Shown in pieces: positions 55,801 to 64,000 of a stretch of DNA of 64,000 nucleotides (position 1 is the stretch's first letter; every line of letters starts with the position of its first letter). A model generated the notes under the pieces. That model saw nothing but the letters and a program-made list of their open reading frames with translations. It ran no database searches and was not told the DNA's origin. The stretch lies in contig NZ_LDIG01000153.1 in assembly GCF_015845845.1 (NCBI RefSeq), positions 23,681 through 87,680 of the forward strand. The letters are read 5' to 3'. The position numbers and the translations under genes are program-made. This DNA comes from Paenibacillus dendritiformis (lineage in GTDB: Bacteria > Bacillota > Bacilli > Paenibacillales > Paenibacillaceae).

Positions 55801-56443
55801 CTCCTCGTCTCCGTCGCCGGCCCCTTCCAAGCCATCGCCGCCTGCGGCGCCGCGGACGCCGACGGTGCCGCAGGCTGAACCGGCCGTTCCGGTCTTCCCG
55901 GATCTCGCCCCGGTAGCCTGGGCGCAGGAGGCCGTTCAGCAATTGGCGGCGCTCGGCATCGTCAAGGGGGATATGGACGGCAAGTTCCGGCCGCTGAAGC
56001 CGGTGACGCGCTCCGAGTTCGCGGCGATGCTCGTCCGCGCCTTCGATCTGCAGGATGACGGCACGCCGCTCAACTGGAGGGATGTGAAGGAGACGGATTG
56101 GCATTATACCGTCATCGCGGCAGCGAAGCAGGCCGGGCTGGTGCAGGGCACGGGCAAGGACAGATTCGAGCCGAACCGGCCCATCACCCGCCAGGAGATG
56201 GCGGTAATGGCTGCGAAGGCGCTTGCCGCCTTCACGAGCACGCCGGCGGCGAGGGACGCGGAGTCGGTATTGGCCCGGTTCAAGGATCGGGAAGCGATCG
56301 CTTCCTATGCCGCCGAGGCGGTTGCGATACTCGCACAGGAAGGCATCGTGAAGGGAACAGGAAGCGGCCTGTTCCAGCCGAAGGGCGAGGCGAACCGGGC
56401 GCAGGCCGCCGTCATCGTCTGGAAGATCGTGCAGAAGAAGTAA
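52850..56443 (+). CDS. SLH-anchored GHL10-family protein with Ig-like and FnIII domains
   Basis: A 1197-residue secreted wall protein. Order: signal peptide (about 1-39), a beta-sandwich module (about 45-210), BIG2-like Ig repeats (about 215-485, with SSDESVATV and SSNPEVASIDENGTVTGIKVGGT), a family 10-like glycoside hydrolase barrel (DUF187/GHL10; EMRAAWIATVENIDWP to RLRSDL, about 490-865, with AVHFDDYFYPYP), an FnIII domain, a Ser/Pro linker, then three SLH domains (LAPVAWAQEAVQQLAALGIVKGD and two more) that bind pyruvylated wall polymer. ATG 52850 follows AGGGAG at 11 bases. It probably acts on cell-wall-linked glycans. Confidence 0.92.
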   Translation: MNRTRHSFHGRAMMSLGVALILLLGTGLSGFGSALPFVHAEETDDARPIVLEEFEELTNLRASHAQANSVELSLISRPETIYYGHHAVKLSYDFSGQPNTSAAYVNFYNPDGTRGRAVPGQPRKLGLWVYGNQNNNWLRAAVADGSGKALPALDFTTSSGFNWQGWKYVTADVPQNIQWPLKLNQIYMAATKAENKNSGAIYFDRLSAIYSSSPIHHLDIAGLPPHMQAGSSQAVQVVETRSGSTAPRRIESRVQLTSSDESVATVTRATYDSITAVGAGTAIITAEYSDAPPVRVTLTVTEDAPKLERIEVSGPQKMVRTATGALKAYAVYAGLEAPVEMVGGARFASSRPEVASVDDRGGLEAHAIGSAAITVTSVTYRNISAVHQIEVHEPIPELESIQFRGLSAVAIGGSFETEVYGTYSWVEEPVKITEGVKYASSNPEVASIDENGTVTGIKVGGTRIMATYEGKTSSVYVVVNKELAAIPKAEMRAAWIATVENIDWPAKGTTGAEEQKQQYRKLLDELQAAGMNAVIMQNKPTADAFYPSEYGPWSEWLTGVQGQDPGYDPLAFMLEETHNRNMEFHAWFNPYRVSMKNDIERLVEDHPARKHPDWVLSFGGKLYFDPGNPEARQFITDSVMEVVTKYDIDAVHFDDYFYPYPIEGAEFPDDASYAKYGAGFPDRAAWRRDNVNRFIRGVSEAIKREKSYVKFGISPFGIWKNRSKDPEGSDTNGLSSYEALNADSKKWVEEEWIDYITPQIYWYMGYSPAAYDTLIAWWSGVTAGKNVHLYSGQAIYRIGQGDGWMDPEEMPNQVNFNRNFAEVSGSMYFSAQWFAANPLGFTERLRSDLCRYPALVPAMPWLDAQAPAAPSGVSARNAGGGVELKWKTASDETYYAVYRFEGNTAGSIADPAHLLGTMRKQSGQAMQAYVDRTATKGQQYTYVVTAVDRIHNESAASEAVTLTAAEPTDPKPTPSDPPSSSGGSSSSPSPAPSKPSPPAAPRTPTVPQAEPAVPVFPDLAPVAWAQEAVQQLAALGIVKGDMDGKFRPLKPVTRSEFAAMLVRAFDLQDDGTPLNWRDVKETDWHYTVIAAAKQAGLVQGTGKDRFEPNRPITRQEMAVMAAKALAAFTSTPAARDAESVLARFKDREAIASYAAEAVAILAQEGIVKGTGSGLFQPKGEANRAQAAVIVWKIVQKK

Positions 56444-56626
56444 TAACGGTTGCCGAAGGAAAAACGGAACAGGCTATGTCATATAACTCCGGGGGTTCCC
56501 GGGGTTAACTTTTTCCCTAAATTGTAACAAAAGGGCATCATCGGGCGGATTGTCGAGACCTTCGAATTGGGATAGAATGGGAAGGAATATTTGGGAAATT
56601 TATCATTCGAATAGGAAGCGAAACAT

Positions 56627-57961
56627 ATGAACAAAAGCTGGCTCATATCGGCGGCGGGCCTGCTCCTCCTGCTCGGACTGGCTGCCTGCGATGCGAAGGA
56701 AGCGCCAAGCGGGACAAGCGGGAGCATTTCCGCTCAGGCGGAGCCGAAGCAGACGGAGAATCCCGCGCCAGCCGGTGGAGGGAGGAAGATTTTGGACCCG
56801 GACAAGCTGACGTTGACGGAGGAACAGAAGCGCGAGGATTTCGAAGCGATGGTGCGCATCATCAAGGACAACTACCCGTTCCTCCAGGTCAATCAGCGCG
56901 TCCATCATACCGACTGGCTGCAGAACGTGGATCGCTATGAGCAGTTTGTGCTGCAGGCGAACACCGATCAAGAGTTCAGAGACAAGATGAACACGGTTCT
57001 GAGTGATTTGAACAATGGACATACGTACTTTTTGGATAAATCCTCCTATGAAAACATGAAGCGAACGTATGCTGATATAAAAGGAAGAGAGCTGTGGCAT
57101 CAGCAGTTAAACCAGCCGCATGTGGAAGCGCGTTATTCCGGTACTTGGGACGCGAAGTCGGGTCTGTCCCGGGGATCCGTTTTCGGAGGATGGTCAGCTT
57201 TGCCCATGACTCGAATCCTGGAGGAAGGCAAGCTGGCTTATGTGTCTATTCCGAGCCTGTCTCATGATCGAATCGAAGCGGATATCAACGCGGTGATTGC
57301 GCCTTTTCTGGAGAAGATTCGAAGCTATGACGCGCTCATTATCGATATCCGGGGCAATGGCGGCGGATCGACGTCTTATTGGGGCATGCTCGTGCCGCAG
57401 CTCATGAAGGAGCCTCTGACTTCGGTAAGTTATTTCCTTTTCCGCAAGGGAGAGCTGGCCCAGCAATACGCCCGTTCGGCTTATGCCCCGGAGCAGCTGC
57501 TGCCTGTCGCAAAATTGAAGGAAGAGCTGGGAGCGGCCGAGTTGGCGCCGGAGATCGAGACGGATTTCCAAAATTATATCAAAAACACGATAACATTATC
57601 CCCTGATGCGGGCAAGGAATTCCGCGGGCGGATCTACATGCTCGTCGACGGGGACGTGTACTCGTCAGCGGAAGCGTGGGCAGTGTTCGCCAAAAGCACG
57701 GGCTGGGCGACCTTGGTCGGAGAACGGACCGGCGGGGATGGAATCGGGATCGATCCGCTGATCGCCTCCTTGCCCCATAGCGGCTACGCCTTCCGCTTGC
57801 CTGCCGTCATGGGCTTAACCTCGTCGGGAGTCATTAATGAAGAGCGGCAGACAGAGCCCGATATGGAAGTCAGTGCCGTCAAGACCGGGAATCTGCTGGA
57901 AGACCCGGCTGTGCAGGCCGTGATTCAGGAGGAGAAGAAGCACAGGCAGCCACAGAGGTGA
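56627..57961 (+). CDS. S41-family C-terminal processing peptidase-like lipoprotein
   Basis: A 444-residue lipoprotein with signal and lipobox LAAC near residues 18-21. The S41 core is seen at DALIIDIRGNGGGSTSYWG and at GRIYMLVDGDVYSSAEAWAVFAKSTGWATLVGERTGGDG, where the Ser in YSSAE is the expected nucleophile. No PDZ domain is obvious. It would cleave proteins at the outer membrane face. A helical domain precedes the core (residues about 55-150). Confidence 0.88.
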   Translation: MNKSWLISAAGLLLLLGLAACDAKEAPSGTSGSISAQAEPKQTENPAPAGGGRKILDPDKLTLTEEQKREDFEAMVRIIKDNYPFLQVNQRVHHTDWLQNVDRYEQFVLQANTDQEFRDKMNTVLSDLNNGHTYFLDKSSYENMKRTYADIKGRELWHQQLNQPHVEARYSGTWDAKSGLSRGSVFGGWSALPMTRILEEGKLAYVSIPSLSHDRIEADINAVIAPFLEKIRSYDALIIDIRGNGGGSTSYWGMLVPQLMKEPLTSVSYFLFRKGELAQQYARSAYAPEQLLPVAKLKEELGAAELAPEIETDFQNYIKNTITLSPDAGKEFRGRIYMLVDGDVYSSAEAWAVFAKSTGWATLVGERTGGDGIGIDPLIASLPHSGYAFRLPAVMGLTSSGVINEERQTEPDMEVSAVKTGNLLEDPAVQAVIQEEKKHRQPQR

Positions 57962-58625
57962 AGAGAGCCATTTTCCGGAAAAGTTCCATGCCCGCCCTTG
58001 CTCTTGGGATGGACCTGTGTTAGGATAGGGATAACTTTGACAGAACGGAGGGTCACCGATGATTGACATGGCAACCATCTTCCGCTTGGGAAGAATCCGA
58101 TTGAACGTATGTGACACTAACTGAATAGTGCTCATTTGCTCTGCCTGTGTGCAGAGTGATCGGGAATGGTCTGCCTTGGTTGCTCAGAGGAACCCTAATA
58201 TGTTGCGCGACAGAAGAGGGAGGGACGATGCCTGCCTCTTTTGTTGTGCCTATATGACGCAGCACCTGCCAGGAACGAAGCGCTGGATGAAGCCGCTTCT
58301 TCTTCGGCGAACGCCTTCTTTCGTGCGCCCGCCTGATCCGTAACGGGAGCCTGCCGGCCGCGATCGGCCTTCGCTCTTACTCGGATCTTGGCGGGATGGA
58401 AGGCTTGCGGGGTGACCGTGACTTCACGCGTGCCGTGAGGGGTATGCTTATATGCAGGGATGCGCTCTGTGCTCCTCTGCAAGCGGCTCCGTCGCGGGGC
58501 TCGTCTTCCGATGACTCGAAGCACAGGCGGAATGCCTGTGTTTTTTTGTATTGCTACTCATGATTCACAACTAATGATGCTCCGTGCTCAAGCGGGACTT
58601 GAGTGCGGCAACGGGGGAATAAAGT
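57962..58625. other. Intergenic region upstream of hflX
   Basis: About 660 bp without a supported gene. Several long frames occur on both strands but lack ribosome sites and recognisable motifs. A terminator is at 58522-58547. Confidence 0.45.
58522..58547 (+). terminator. Short rho-independent terminator
   Basis: CACAGGC (58522-58528) pairs with GCCTGTG (58534-58540), loop GGAAT, followed by seven T. Confidence 0.8.
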
Positions 58626-59906
58626 ATGGAACAACTTACGATACAGCCGCAAAAAGCGGTGCTGGCCGGCGTAAATCTGAATCATCAGCCGGATTTCGAC
58701 TATTCGATGGAGGAGCTGGCGAATCTGGCCGCGGCCTGCGGCGTGGAGGTCGTCGGCGTCGTGACGCAGAACCTGAGCAAGGTCAACACGTCCCATTATA
58801 TTGGCACCGGCAAGCTGCAGGATGTGACGATTATGCTGAATCAGCATAAGGCGGACATGGTCATTTTCAATGATGAGCTGTCTCCTTCGCAGCTTCGCAA
58901 TCTGGAAAAGGATCTCGACTCCAAGGTTGTCGATCGCACGCTGCTTATCCTCGATATTTTCGGCGAGCGGGCCAAGACGAAGGAGGCGCAGCTTCAGGTG
59001 GAAGTGGCGGAGCTGCAGTATATGCTGCCGCGCCTGGTCGGTCTCCGCGAATCGCTGGGCCGTCAGAGCGGCGGGGTCGGCACGAAGAACAGAGGGGCGG
59101 GGGAGAAGAAGCTGGAGCTGGATCGCCGCCGGATTGAGGAGCGGATTACCGCTCTGAACAAGGAGCTGGAGGCGCTGGTCGCCCACCGCCAGACTCAACG
59201 GAAGAAGCGGAAGAAAACCGAGCTTCCGGTCGTATCGCTCATCGGTTACACGAACGCGGGCAAGTCGACGGTGATGAACACGCTGGTCGAGCTGTTCACC
59301 GATTCGAAGGACAAATTCGTTCTCGAGAAGGATATGCTCTTCGCCACGCTGGACACGTCTGTTCGCAGCATTGATCTGGAGGACAACAAGACATTCCTGC
59401 TGACCGATACGGTCGGCTTCGTCAGCAAGCTGCCGCATCATTTGGTCAAGGCGTTCCGCTCGACGCTGGAGGAAGTGAAAGAGGCGGACCTGCTGGTCCA
59501 TGTCGTCGACTTCTCCAATCCGGAATATGAGCAGCATATCCGCATCACGAACGAGACGCTGAAGTCGATCGGGATCGAAGGGATTCCGATGATCTACGCG
59601 TACAACAAGATCGACCTGAAGGAAGGCGCCATTCCTGAATCGCAGGATTCGATTATCTACATGGCCGCCAAGCGCAAGCAGGGCATCGATGAGCTGCTCG
59701 CCGCCATTCGCGCCCATGTGTTCAAGGATTATGTGAAATGCGAAATGCTCATCCCTTATGATCAGGGACAGCATGTGTCCTACTTGAATGAGCATGCGAA
59801 CGTCCTCGCGACCGAATACGAGGAATTGGGGACGAGGCTGACGCTGGAATGCCGTCAGAGCGATTACCAGAAATTTGCGCAGTATGTGTGCGAGGCCCAG
59901 GCCTAA
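58626..59906 (+). CDS. hflX: Ribosome-associated GTPase HflX
   Basis: A 426-residue GTPase. The N-terminal HflX domain has HYIGTGKLQDV and VIFNDELSPSQLRNLE, then a coiled region ending in RRRIEERITALNKELE-like sequence, then the G domain with GYTNAGKST (G1), TDTVGF (G3) and YNKIDL (G4). HflX binds the 50S subunit and splits stalled ribosomes under stress. Length is usual for the family. A terminator follows. Confidence 0.96.
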   Translation: MEQLTIQPQKAVLAGVNLNHQPDFDYSMEELANLAAACGVEVVGVVTQNLSKVNTSHYIGTGKLQDVTIMLNQHKADMVIFNDELSPSQLRNLEKDLDSKVVDRTLLILDIFGERAKTKEAQLQVEVAELQYMLPRLVGLRESLGRQSGGVGTKNRGAGEKKLELDRRRIEERITALNKELEALVAHRQTQRKKRKKTELPVVSLIGYTNAGKSTVMNTLVELFTDSKDKFVLEKDMLFATLDTSVRSIDLEDNKTFLLTDTVGFVSKLPHHLVKAFRSTLEEVKEADLLVHVVDFSNPEYEQHIRITNETLKSIGIEGIPMIYAYNKIDLKEGAIPESQDSIIYMAAKRKQGIDELLAAIRAHVFKDYVKCEMLIPYDQGQHVSYLNEHANVLATEYEELGTRLTLECRQSDYQKFAQYVCEAQA

Positions 59907-59922
59907 GCTGGACCGAACCGAA

Positions 59923-59959
59923 CCGCTTCCTTGACTGTCGTCAGGGGGCGGCTTTTTTT
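59923..59959 (+). terminator. Rho-independent terminator after hflX
   Basis: CCGCTTCCTTGAC (59923-59935) pairs with GTCAGGGGGCGG (59940-59951), then CTTTTTTT. Confidence 0.85.
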
Positions 59960-59998
59960 GCAAAGTTGTCTTGAGATAAAGGATAAAGCGGTTCGCGC

Positions 59999-60865
59999 TC
60001 AGGTCCGGTTCGAACGCTGGATATGGCGGTATTTCAAGGGCGTACAGCCTGTCAACTCTTTGAAAATGCGCCCGAAATGGGTCAGGCTCTCGAAGCCGAC
60101 CCGTTCCGCGATATCTCCCATCTTGGCATCGGTATCCCGCAGCAGGAGGCGCGCTTCCTTGATGCGTACGTTGTTCACGTATTCGACCAGCGTGAAGCCG
60201 GTGCTGTCCTTGAACATTTTGCAGAAGTATGAGGGGCTGATATAAAACCGCCGGGAGATGGAATCCAGCGTAATGCGCCGGCTGTAGTTCTCGTTGATGA
60301 AGTTGACGATGGCGAAGATTTTGGGATGAATCTGCTGCGGGCAGGCTGCATGCTGGTTTTGGCCGCTGTCTGCTTTGCGTTTCAAATAGATGAGCAGCTC
60401 AATAAGCAAAATTTTGACATAATACGCATAGCCCGGGGGCTGGCGCAGTGATTCATGCACCATCCGGTCGAACAGCCCCTCTACCGTGCTCTGCTCGCTG
60501 CCGTCCAGACGGAGCAGATGCGTATCGGCTTCGAAGGCGGAGAACATGTCGAAACTCCCTTCCTTCGGGAGCAGGTCCGCGATAAATTCCCGCTTGAACT
60601 GGAGCGTGATGCGCTCGAAGGCCGCGCCGCTTGAATTGACCAGCTTATGAATCTCGTTGACGTTAATGAACAGCAGCATGCCGCTCACCAGATGATAGGT
60701 CTTATCCCCGACGAAGTACGATAATTCGCCCGAGACAAGATAGAAAATCTCATAGGCGTCATGGTAATGGCGCGAAGGCATGTTGGTGCGGATTTTCCGT
60801 TCCCGGCTGATGTCGAAGATATCCGATTCATAGAAATTCGTCTCTTGGGCGTCGGTCGTATCCAT
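59999..60865 (-). CDS. AraC-family transcriptional regulator
   Basis: A 288-residue regulator. The N-terminal cupin (HYHDAYEIFYLVSGELSYFVGDKTYHLVSGMLLFIN) binds a ligand, and the C-terminal two-helix-turn-helix AraC domain is clear (ITLDSISRRFYISPSYFCKMFKDSTGFTLVEYVNNVRIKEARLLL, and MGDIAERVGFESLTHFGRIFKELTGCTP). It likely controls sugar or surface functions; the target is not shown. It is convergent with hflX. Confidence 0.95.
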   Translation of the reverse strand: MDTTDAQETNFYESDIFDISRERKIRTNMPSRHYHDAYEIFYLVSGELSYFVGDKTYHLVSGMLLFINVNEIHKLVNSSGAAFERITLQFKREFIADLLPKEGSFDMFSAFEADTHLLRLDGSEQSTVEGLFDRMVHESLRQPPGYAYYVKILLIELLIYLKRKADSGQNQHAACPQQIHPKIFAIVNFINENYSRRITLDSISRRFYISPSYFCKMFKDSTGFTLVEYVNNVRIKEARLLLRDTDAKMGDIAERVGFESLTHFGRIFKELTGCTPLKYRHIQRSNRT

Positions 60866-61094
60866 AGGCGATCAGCTCCATTGGGTTGATGTGCATCAGT
60901 GTACCGCAGGATCGGAGGAAAAACAAGGATATACAAGCCGAGTCAGGCCTAGATTCAACATATATTATTATTGTTGTCTTTTGTCAGTTAATGAGTCGAA
61001 AGAATTAGGAAAAATGTCATAATATCTGAATTCTCTTATAGTCAAATAGGCGGGTTGGTGGTATATTTATACATATAGAAAAAGGGGGTCTTCC

Positions 61095-61796
61095 ATTGAG
61101 AAGAAAACAGCAGCCATCAGTATGGCAACATTGCTTCTCGGGATGACGGTGGCTGGATGCAGCGGCGGCGATTCCGCGACAGCCGACCTGGAGAAGAAAA
61201 TTGAGGCTTTGGAAAAAGAAAATGCGGAACTGAAAGCAGCTTTGGGGAATCTGGATGCGGGCAAAGCGGACGCCGAGAATAAGGAAAATGCGGGCAACGA
61301 CAGCGCCGGCAAGTCGGAGGAGAAGTCTGACAAAGAGGCTGCTCCGGCAGCCAAAGGCAAAGTAATTGAAGCGAAAAAGCCGCTCGAAATCGCCGACTTT
61401 GCCGAGCTGACCATTCAAGGAGCGAAGTTCGCCAACAAGATTACCCCGCCGAACCCGGACAGCTTCTATTCCTATTATGAAGTGAAGGATGCGTCCAATA
61501 CTTATTTCGACACGGTGATCAAGGTCAAGAGCTTGCTGACCGAAGGAAAATCGGCGGACGAGTTCGTGTCGGTCAAGGTCGTCTACGACAACAAATATGA
61601 ATATAACGCTTTTTCCACGATCGAGGATAAAGGCGGGGCGGACTTTACCTACACGAATATTACCAGCATTGAGCCATTGAAAACGGGCACGCTTCATTTC
61701 ATCGCCGAGGTGCCTGCCGAAGTAGCGAAGGACAAGAAGCCGATCCAGGTCGTCGTCTCGGTCAACGGTGAGGATTATACATACACATATCGTTAA
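61095..61796 (+). CDS. Coiled-coil lipoprotein, probably with an ATT start
   Basis: A 233-residue lipoprotein if read from ATT 61095: the translated start (M)EKKTAAISMATLLLGMTVAGC is a proper lipobox signal with positive N-terminus. GGGGG (61084-61088) is 6 bases upstream. The first ATG (61122) would leave a signal with no basic residues. After the lipid-binding Cys come a short coiled coil (LEKKIEALEKENAELKAAL), an acidic/Lys-rich linker, and a beta-rich domain (residues about 95-233, e.g. FYSYYEVKDASNTYF). Function unknown. Start choice is inference. Confidence 0.7.
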   Translation: MEKKTAAISMATLLLGMTVAGCSGGDSATADLEKKIEALEKENAELKAALGNLDAGKADAENKENAGNDSAGKSEEKSDKEAAPAAKGKVIEAKKPLEIADFAELTIQGAKFANKITPPNPDSFYSYYEVKDASNTYFDTVIKVKSLLTEGKSADEFVSVKVVYDNKYEYNAFSTIEDKGGADFTYTNITSIEPLKTGTLHFIAEVPAEVAKDKKPIQVVVSVNGEDYTYTYR

Positions 61797-61842
61797 TAAT
61801 AAGTTCATTTTGTACAAAAATGTTATATCGAATTCTGCATCC

Positions 61843-61896
61843 AAGTGCGGGCCTCCAGAAAGTAAGTGCTTCCTGAGAGGTTCGCACTTTTGTTTT
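61843..61896 (+). terminator. Terminator after the coiled-coil lipoprotein
   Basis: AAGTGCGGGCCTC (61843-61855) pairs with GAGAGGTTCGCACTT (61875-61889) imperfectly, followed by TTGTTTT. Confidence 0.65.
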
Positions 61897-62102
61897 ATCC
61901 GGCTCCCTGGCCTGCGAGACCGCAAGATGTCCTTCTTCTGCCGCGGGCTGTTATGAGCGTCTCGCCCGCAATGGCAAGCCGCTTCGCATCGTGCGGGAGC
62001 CCCGGGCGCCGACCGGTAAATTCCAAGGAATGGCCCCGGCCGATGCGGGCATACAATCTATCAATCGGATGTGAATCCTATTGAATCGAGGAGGCCGGTT
62101 GG

Positions 62103-63548
62103 ATGAAGAAGACAGGGATTGGGCTGCGCATTGGCCTGCTGGCCGGGGCGATGGCGCTTGCCTTGGGGCCGGGCGCCGCGAGCGTGGCGGCTGCAGCGTC
62201 TGGCGGGTCTGATGCGGCAGAGTCGGCAGACCGGATCGCGGGCATGAATCAGGACGAACGGGCTAAGGACTTCGAGCAAGCGGCGCAGAGGCTGGCCGAA
62301 GCGGAACGGAAGCTCGCGCAGTCGAAGACGCTGTACCTTGACGTTCCGTATTCCAGCATCGAAAGCAAGCTGCTCGACGCGAAGCTGGCTTACGCCCGGG
62401 CCGCCGCGGACGATGCCGAGCGCGACGCCGCGCAGCTCGGCCAACAGGCGGCGGCGCTGGAGCGGTTTTTGACGGAGGCGGAGCAGTTGAATACGGAGTC
62501 CCGCAAGGTCGAGCTGCGCGGCATCCGGCTGCGGGTGAGCCCGAGCCCGGGAGATAACGAGGCCGGGCAGGTGCGGAAGCGACTGGAGCGCATCAAGGCG
62601 GCCCATTTCAACGCGGTCTATTTGGAGGTGACGGATCGGGCGGGAACGGACGCGAAGGCGAGCGGGAACCTGTCCGCGAAGGCGAGCGCATCGGCGGGCG
62701 CGAACGGCGCGAACACGGCCGCGAGCCCAAGCGGGAACCTGCCCGCGAAGGCGAGCGCATCGGCGGGCGCGAACGGCGCGAACACGGCCGCGAGCCCAAG
62801 CGCGAACCTGCCCGCGAAGGCGAGCGCATCGGCGGGCGCGAATGGCGCGAACACGAGCCCCAGTCCGAGTGTGACCGCGAACCCAGCCGCGAACCTGAGC
62901 CCGGCAAGCTTAGCGCCAGCGGCGCGTCCTTCGTTCGATGCGATGCAGGTGTACATCGAGGAGGGAGCGAAGCTCGGCTTGGCCGTATATGCCGGGGATG
63001 CCGTCCCGTTCGGCGGCAAGCCGGGCGCCGCCGTCGCGGACATCCGCATCGGCGCGGAGACGGATCCGGCGGCGGTAAGGGAGCAGATTCGGCAGAACGG
63101 GGCGGAGCATGGGCTTGGCGCGATCATTACAGGGGAAGAGGCGTTTTTCGCTGGCGGTTATAAACGCGAGCTGTGGCTCGGCCTGTACCGCAGCCAGGCG
63201 GTTCTGCCGGAGCGGGATGCCACGAAGCCGGTCCGCGTGCTGCTGGAGCAGATGTCCCGCAAGGTGGGCGCGATCTATGTCCCGTTCGGCGGGATGACCC
63301 GGGAAGCGGCGGAACGATACCGGCCGCTGCTGGATCTGCTGGCGTCGGGTCTCTCACGCACGCCTCAATGGAGCGGCAACGCCGCCGCTTTGATGCGGGA
63401 CACCTTGATTCAGCTGCGGGAATATATTTACTTGGATACGGAAGTGAAGGAAGAAGTGCGGAACCGGCTGAGCGAGGATATCGATCAATGCGTCGAGCTG
63501 CTGGAAGCGCATTTGGCCGCGCATCGGGAAAGTGGCAGCGCATCGTGA
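62103..63548 (+). CDS. Secreted GHL10-like protein interrupted by Ala/Gly/Ser-rich repeats
   Basis: A 481-residue exported protein with a signal peptide (about 1-32), a helical region rich in Ala and Gln (about 50-135), and LRGIRLRVSPSPG...RLERIKAAHFNAVYLEV, which resembles the first strand and helix of GHL10-type barrels. After the next strand come three 23-residue repeats (GNLPAKASASAGANGANT core, nucleotides 62664-62870), then barrel-like segments (MQVYIEEGAKLGLAVYAGD) and a helical C-terminus. Key GHL10 motifs further on are not evident, so it may be a degenerate, non-enzymatic relative. The SD is GAGGAGG. Confidence 0.65.
   Translation: MKKTGIGLRIGLLAGAMALALGPGAASVAAAASGGSDAAESADRIAGMNQDERAKDFEQAAQRLAEAERKLAQSKTLYLDVPYSSIESKLLDAKLAYARAAADDAERDAAQLGQQAAALERFLTEAEQLNTESRKVELRGIRLRVSPSPGDNEAGQVRKRLERIKAAHFNAVYLEVTDRAGTDAKASGNLSAKASASAGANGANTAASPSGNLPAKASASAGANGANTAASPSANLPAKASASAGANGANTSPSPSVTANPAANLSPASLAPAARPSFDAMQVYIEEGAKLGLAVYAGDAVPFGGKPGAAVADIRIGAETDPAAVREQIRQNGAEHGLGAIITGEEAFFAGGYKRELWLGLYRSQAVLPERDATKPVRVLLEQMSRKVGAIYVPFGGMTREAAERYRPLLDLLASGLSRTPQWSGNAAALMRDTLIQLREYIYLDTEVKEEVRNRLSEDIDQCVELLEAHLAAHRESGSAS
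62664..62870 (+). repeat. Three tandem 69-bp in-frame repeats
   Basis: Units at 62664-62732, 62733-62801 and 62802-62870 encode near-identical 23-residue blocks rich in Ala, Ser, Gly and Asn (AKASASAGANGANT). Differences are few and mostly at the ends. Such repeats change copy number by slippage. Confidence 0.85.
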
Positions 63549-64000
63549 AGCGGGCAATAAGGCGACGCGGGCCGGGGGATGGCAGATGGCAAGGCGGAGG
63601 TATTGTAAGGGCGCGTTTGTAAGCGCTGTTTTGGGGCGAGCGGCTGCATCCGCCTCACCAAAGCTGCAAAAAGGCAGTAATTGTTTCCGGGCCGCGTCCC
63701 CTATGCGCCATTCCTGCAAAAGTGCAGCATTTTGCCCGTCGAATCGCGGAATGAAGCACAAACGCGTGAAATTGATGCACTTTTGCAGGAATTCCTGCTT
63801 CGCCGCGTATTTTGCGGTGAAAATCCTGCATCTGTGCAGGATTTTTATCGCGCCAAGCCGGCGGGCTAGGGTAAAGGAACAGAGATAAGAGGGGAAGGAA
63901 TAATGAGGGAATAGAACGGCATGACTGCGGCATGCCGTTCTTTGGCGTTCCGGGCTTCCGTTACGAATGCGATCGTTCCCGGCTCGGTTCCGGGCGTCAA
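63549..64000. other. Right-edge intergenic region with CTGCA palindromes
   Basis: No supported gene. It contains three to four TCCTGCA-type palindromes (63712-63728, 63775-63789, 63820-63846) like those near 30300 and 52400, and a terminator-like hairpin at 63914-63943. Confidence 0.55.
63914..63943 (+). terminator. Terminator-like hairpin
   Basis: GAACGGCATG (63914-63923) pairs perfectly with CATGCCGTTC (63931-63940), followed by TTT. Confidence 0.65.

Noticed and set aside
58128..58524. Open frames on both strands upstream of hflX
   Set aside because: Low-complexity composition, no ribosome site and no motif.

Overview
The window looks like chromosome of a Gram-positive, spore-forming member of the Paenibacillaceae, probably Paenibacillus. 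The grounds are strong AGGAGG-type ribosome sites, TTG and GTG starts, many lipobox lipoproteins, an SLH-anchored wall protein, a Bacillus-type fad regulon with a FadR palindrome, and moderately high GC. This is inferred from gene content; no rRNA or tRNA gene is present to settle it.

Layout. 1-1520: the 3' end of a thiolase, a small FlK-like thioesterase and a PaaX regulator. 1521-7299: two CRISPR arrays in the same orientation (34 and 40 repeats) with type I-C-like 32-nt repeats that differ only in the hairpin loop. Each array has its own copy of a 171-bp leader. 7920-14880: a tightly overlapping operon of a PD-(D/E)XK (DUF6602-like) protein followed by cmr1, cmr2/cas10, cmr3, cmr4, cmr5 and cmr6 (type III-B). 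There is no cas6, cas1, cas2 or CARF effector, and the Cas10 lacks an N-terminal HD nuclease. 15013-27918: a fatty-acid beta-oxidation regulon (etfA, etfB, fadR, fadF, fadN, fadA, fadE, an acyl-CoA ligase and a thioesterase) with one FadR operator between the divergent fadR and fadF. 27987-29266: a 5'-truncated GH5 gene. 29463-30017: a possible caspase-fold protein. 30818-40117: a carbohydrate or acid-sugar locus (enolase-superfamily enzyme, ABC importer, alpha/alpha-barrel enzyme, MDR oxidoreductase, RpiR regulator, PrpR-like regulator). 40118-43281: a broken exported protein, a His/Cys-rich protein, a radical SAM protein and a beta/gamma-crystallin. 43467-48915: a three-gene TerB / BrxD-like ATPase / Lhr-like helicase operon whose ATPase gene carries a 1-nt deletion. 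49113-64000: lipoproteins, a hisS pseudogene preceded by an intact His-codon leader-peptide attenuator, an SLH-anchored GHL10 protein, an S41 protease, hflX, an AraC regulator and surface-protein genes.

How the parts work together. The Cmr complex must rely on crRNA made by a processing enzyme encoded elsewhere (probably Cas5d of a type I-C locus), because the repeats are of I-C type and no cas6 is nearby. The nuclease-like gene is translationally coupled to cmr1 and sits in front of an HD-less Cas10, so it is a candidate replacement or extra nuclease for this III-B system. The fad genes form a complete acyl-CoA oxidation chain with its electron-transfer route to the membrane. The TerB/ATPase/helicase cassette resembles DNA-processing or defence modules related to BREX components.

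The most interesting items are the nuclease-coupled HD-less Cmr locus with its twin arrays, the ribosome-type histidine attenuator in front of a dead hisS, and the frameshifted TerB-BrxD-helicase cassette.
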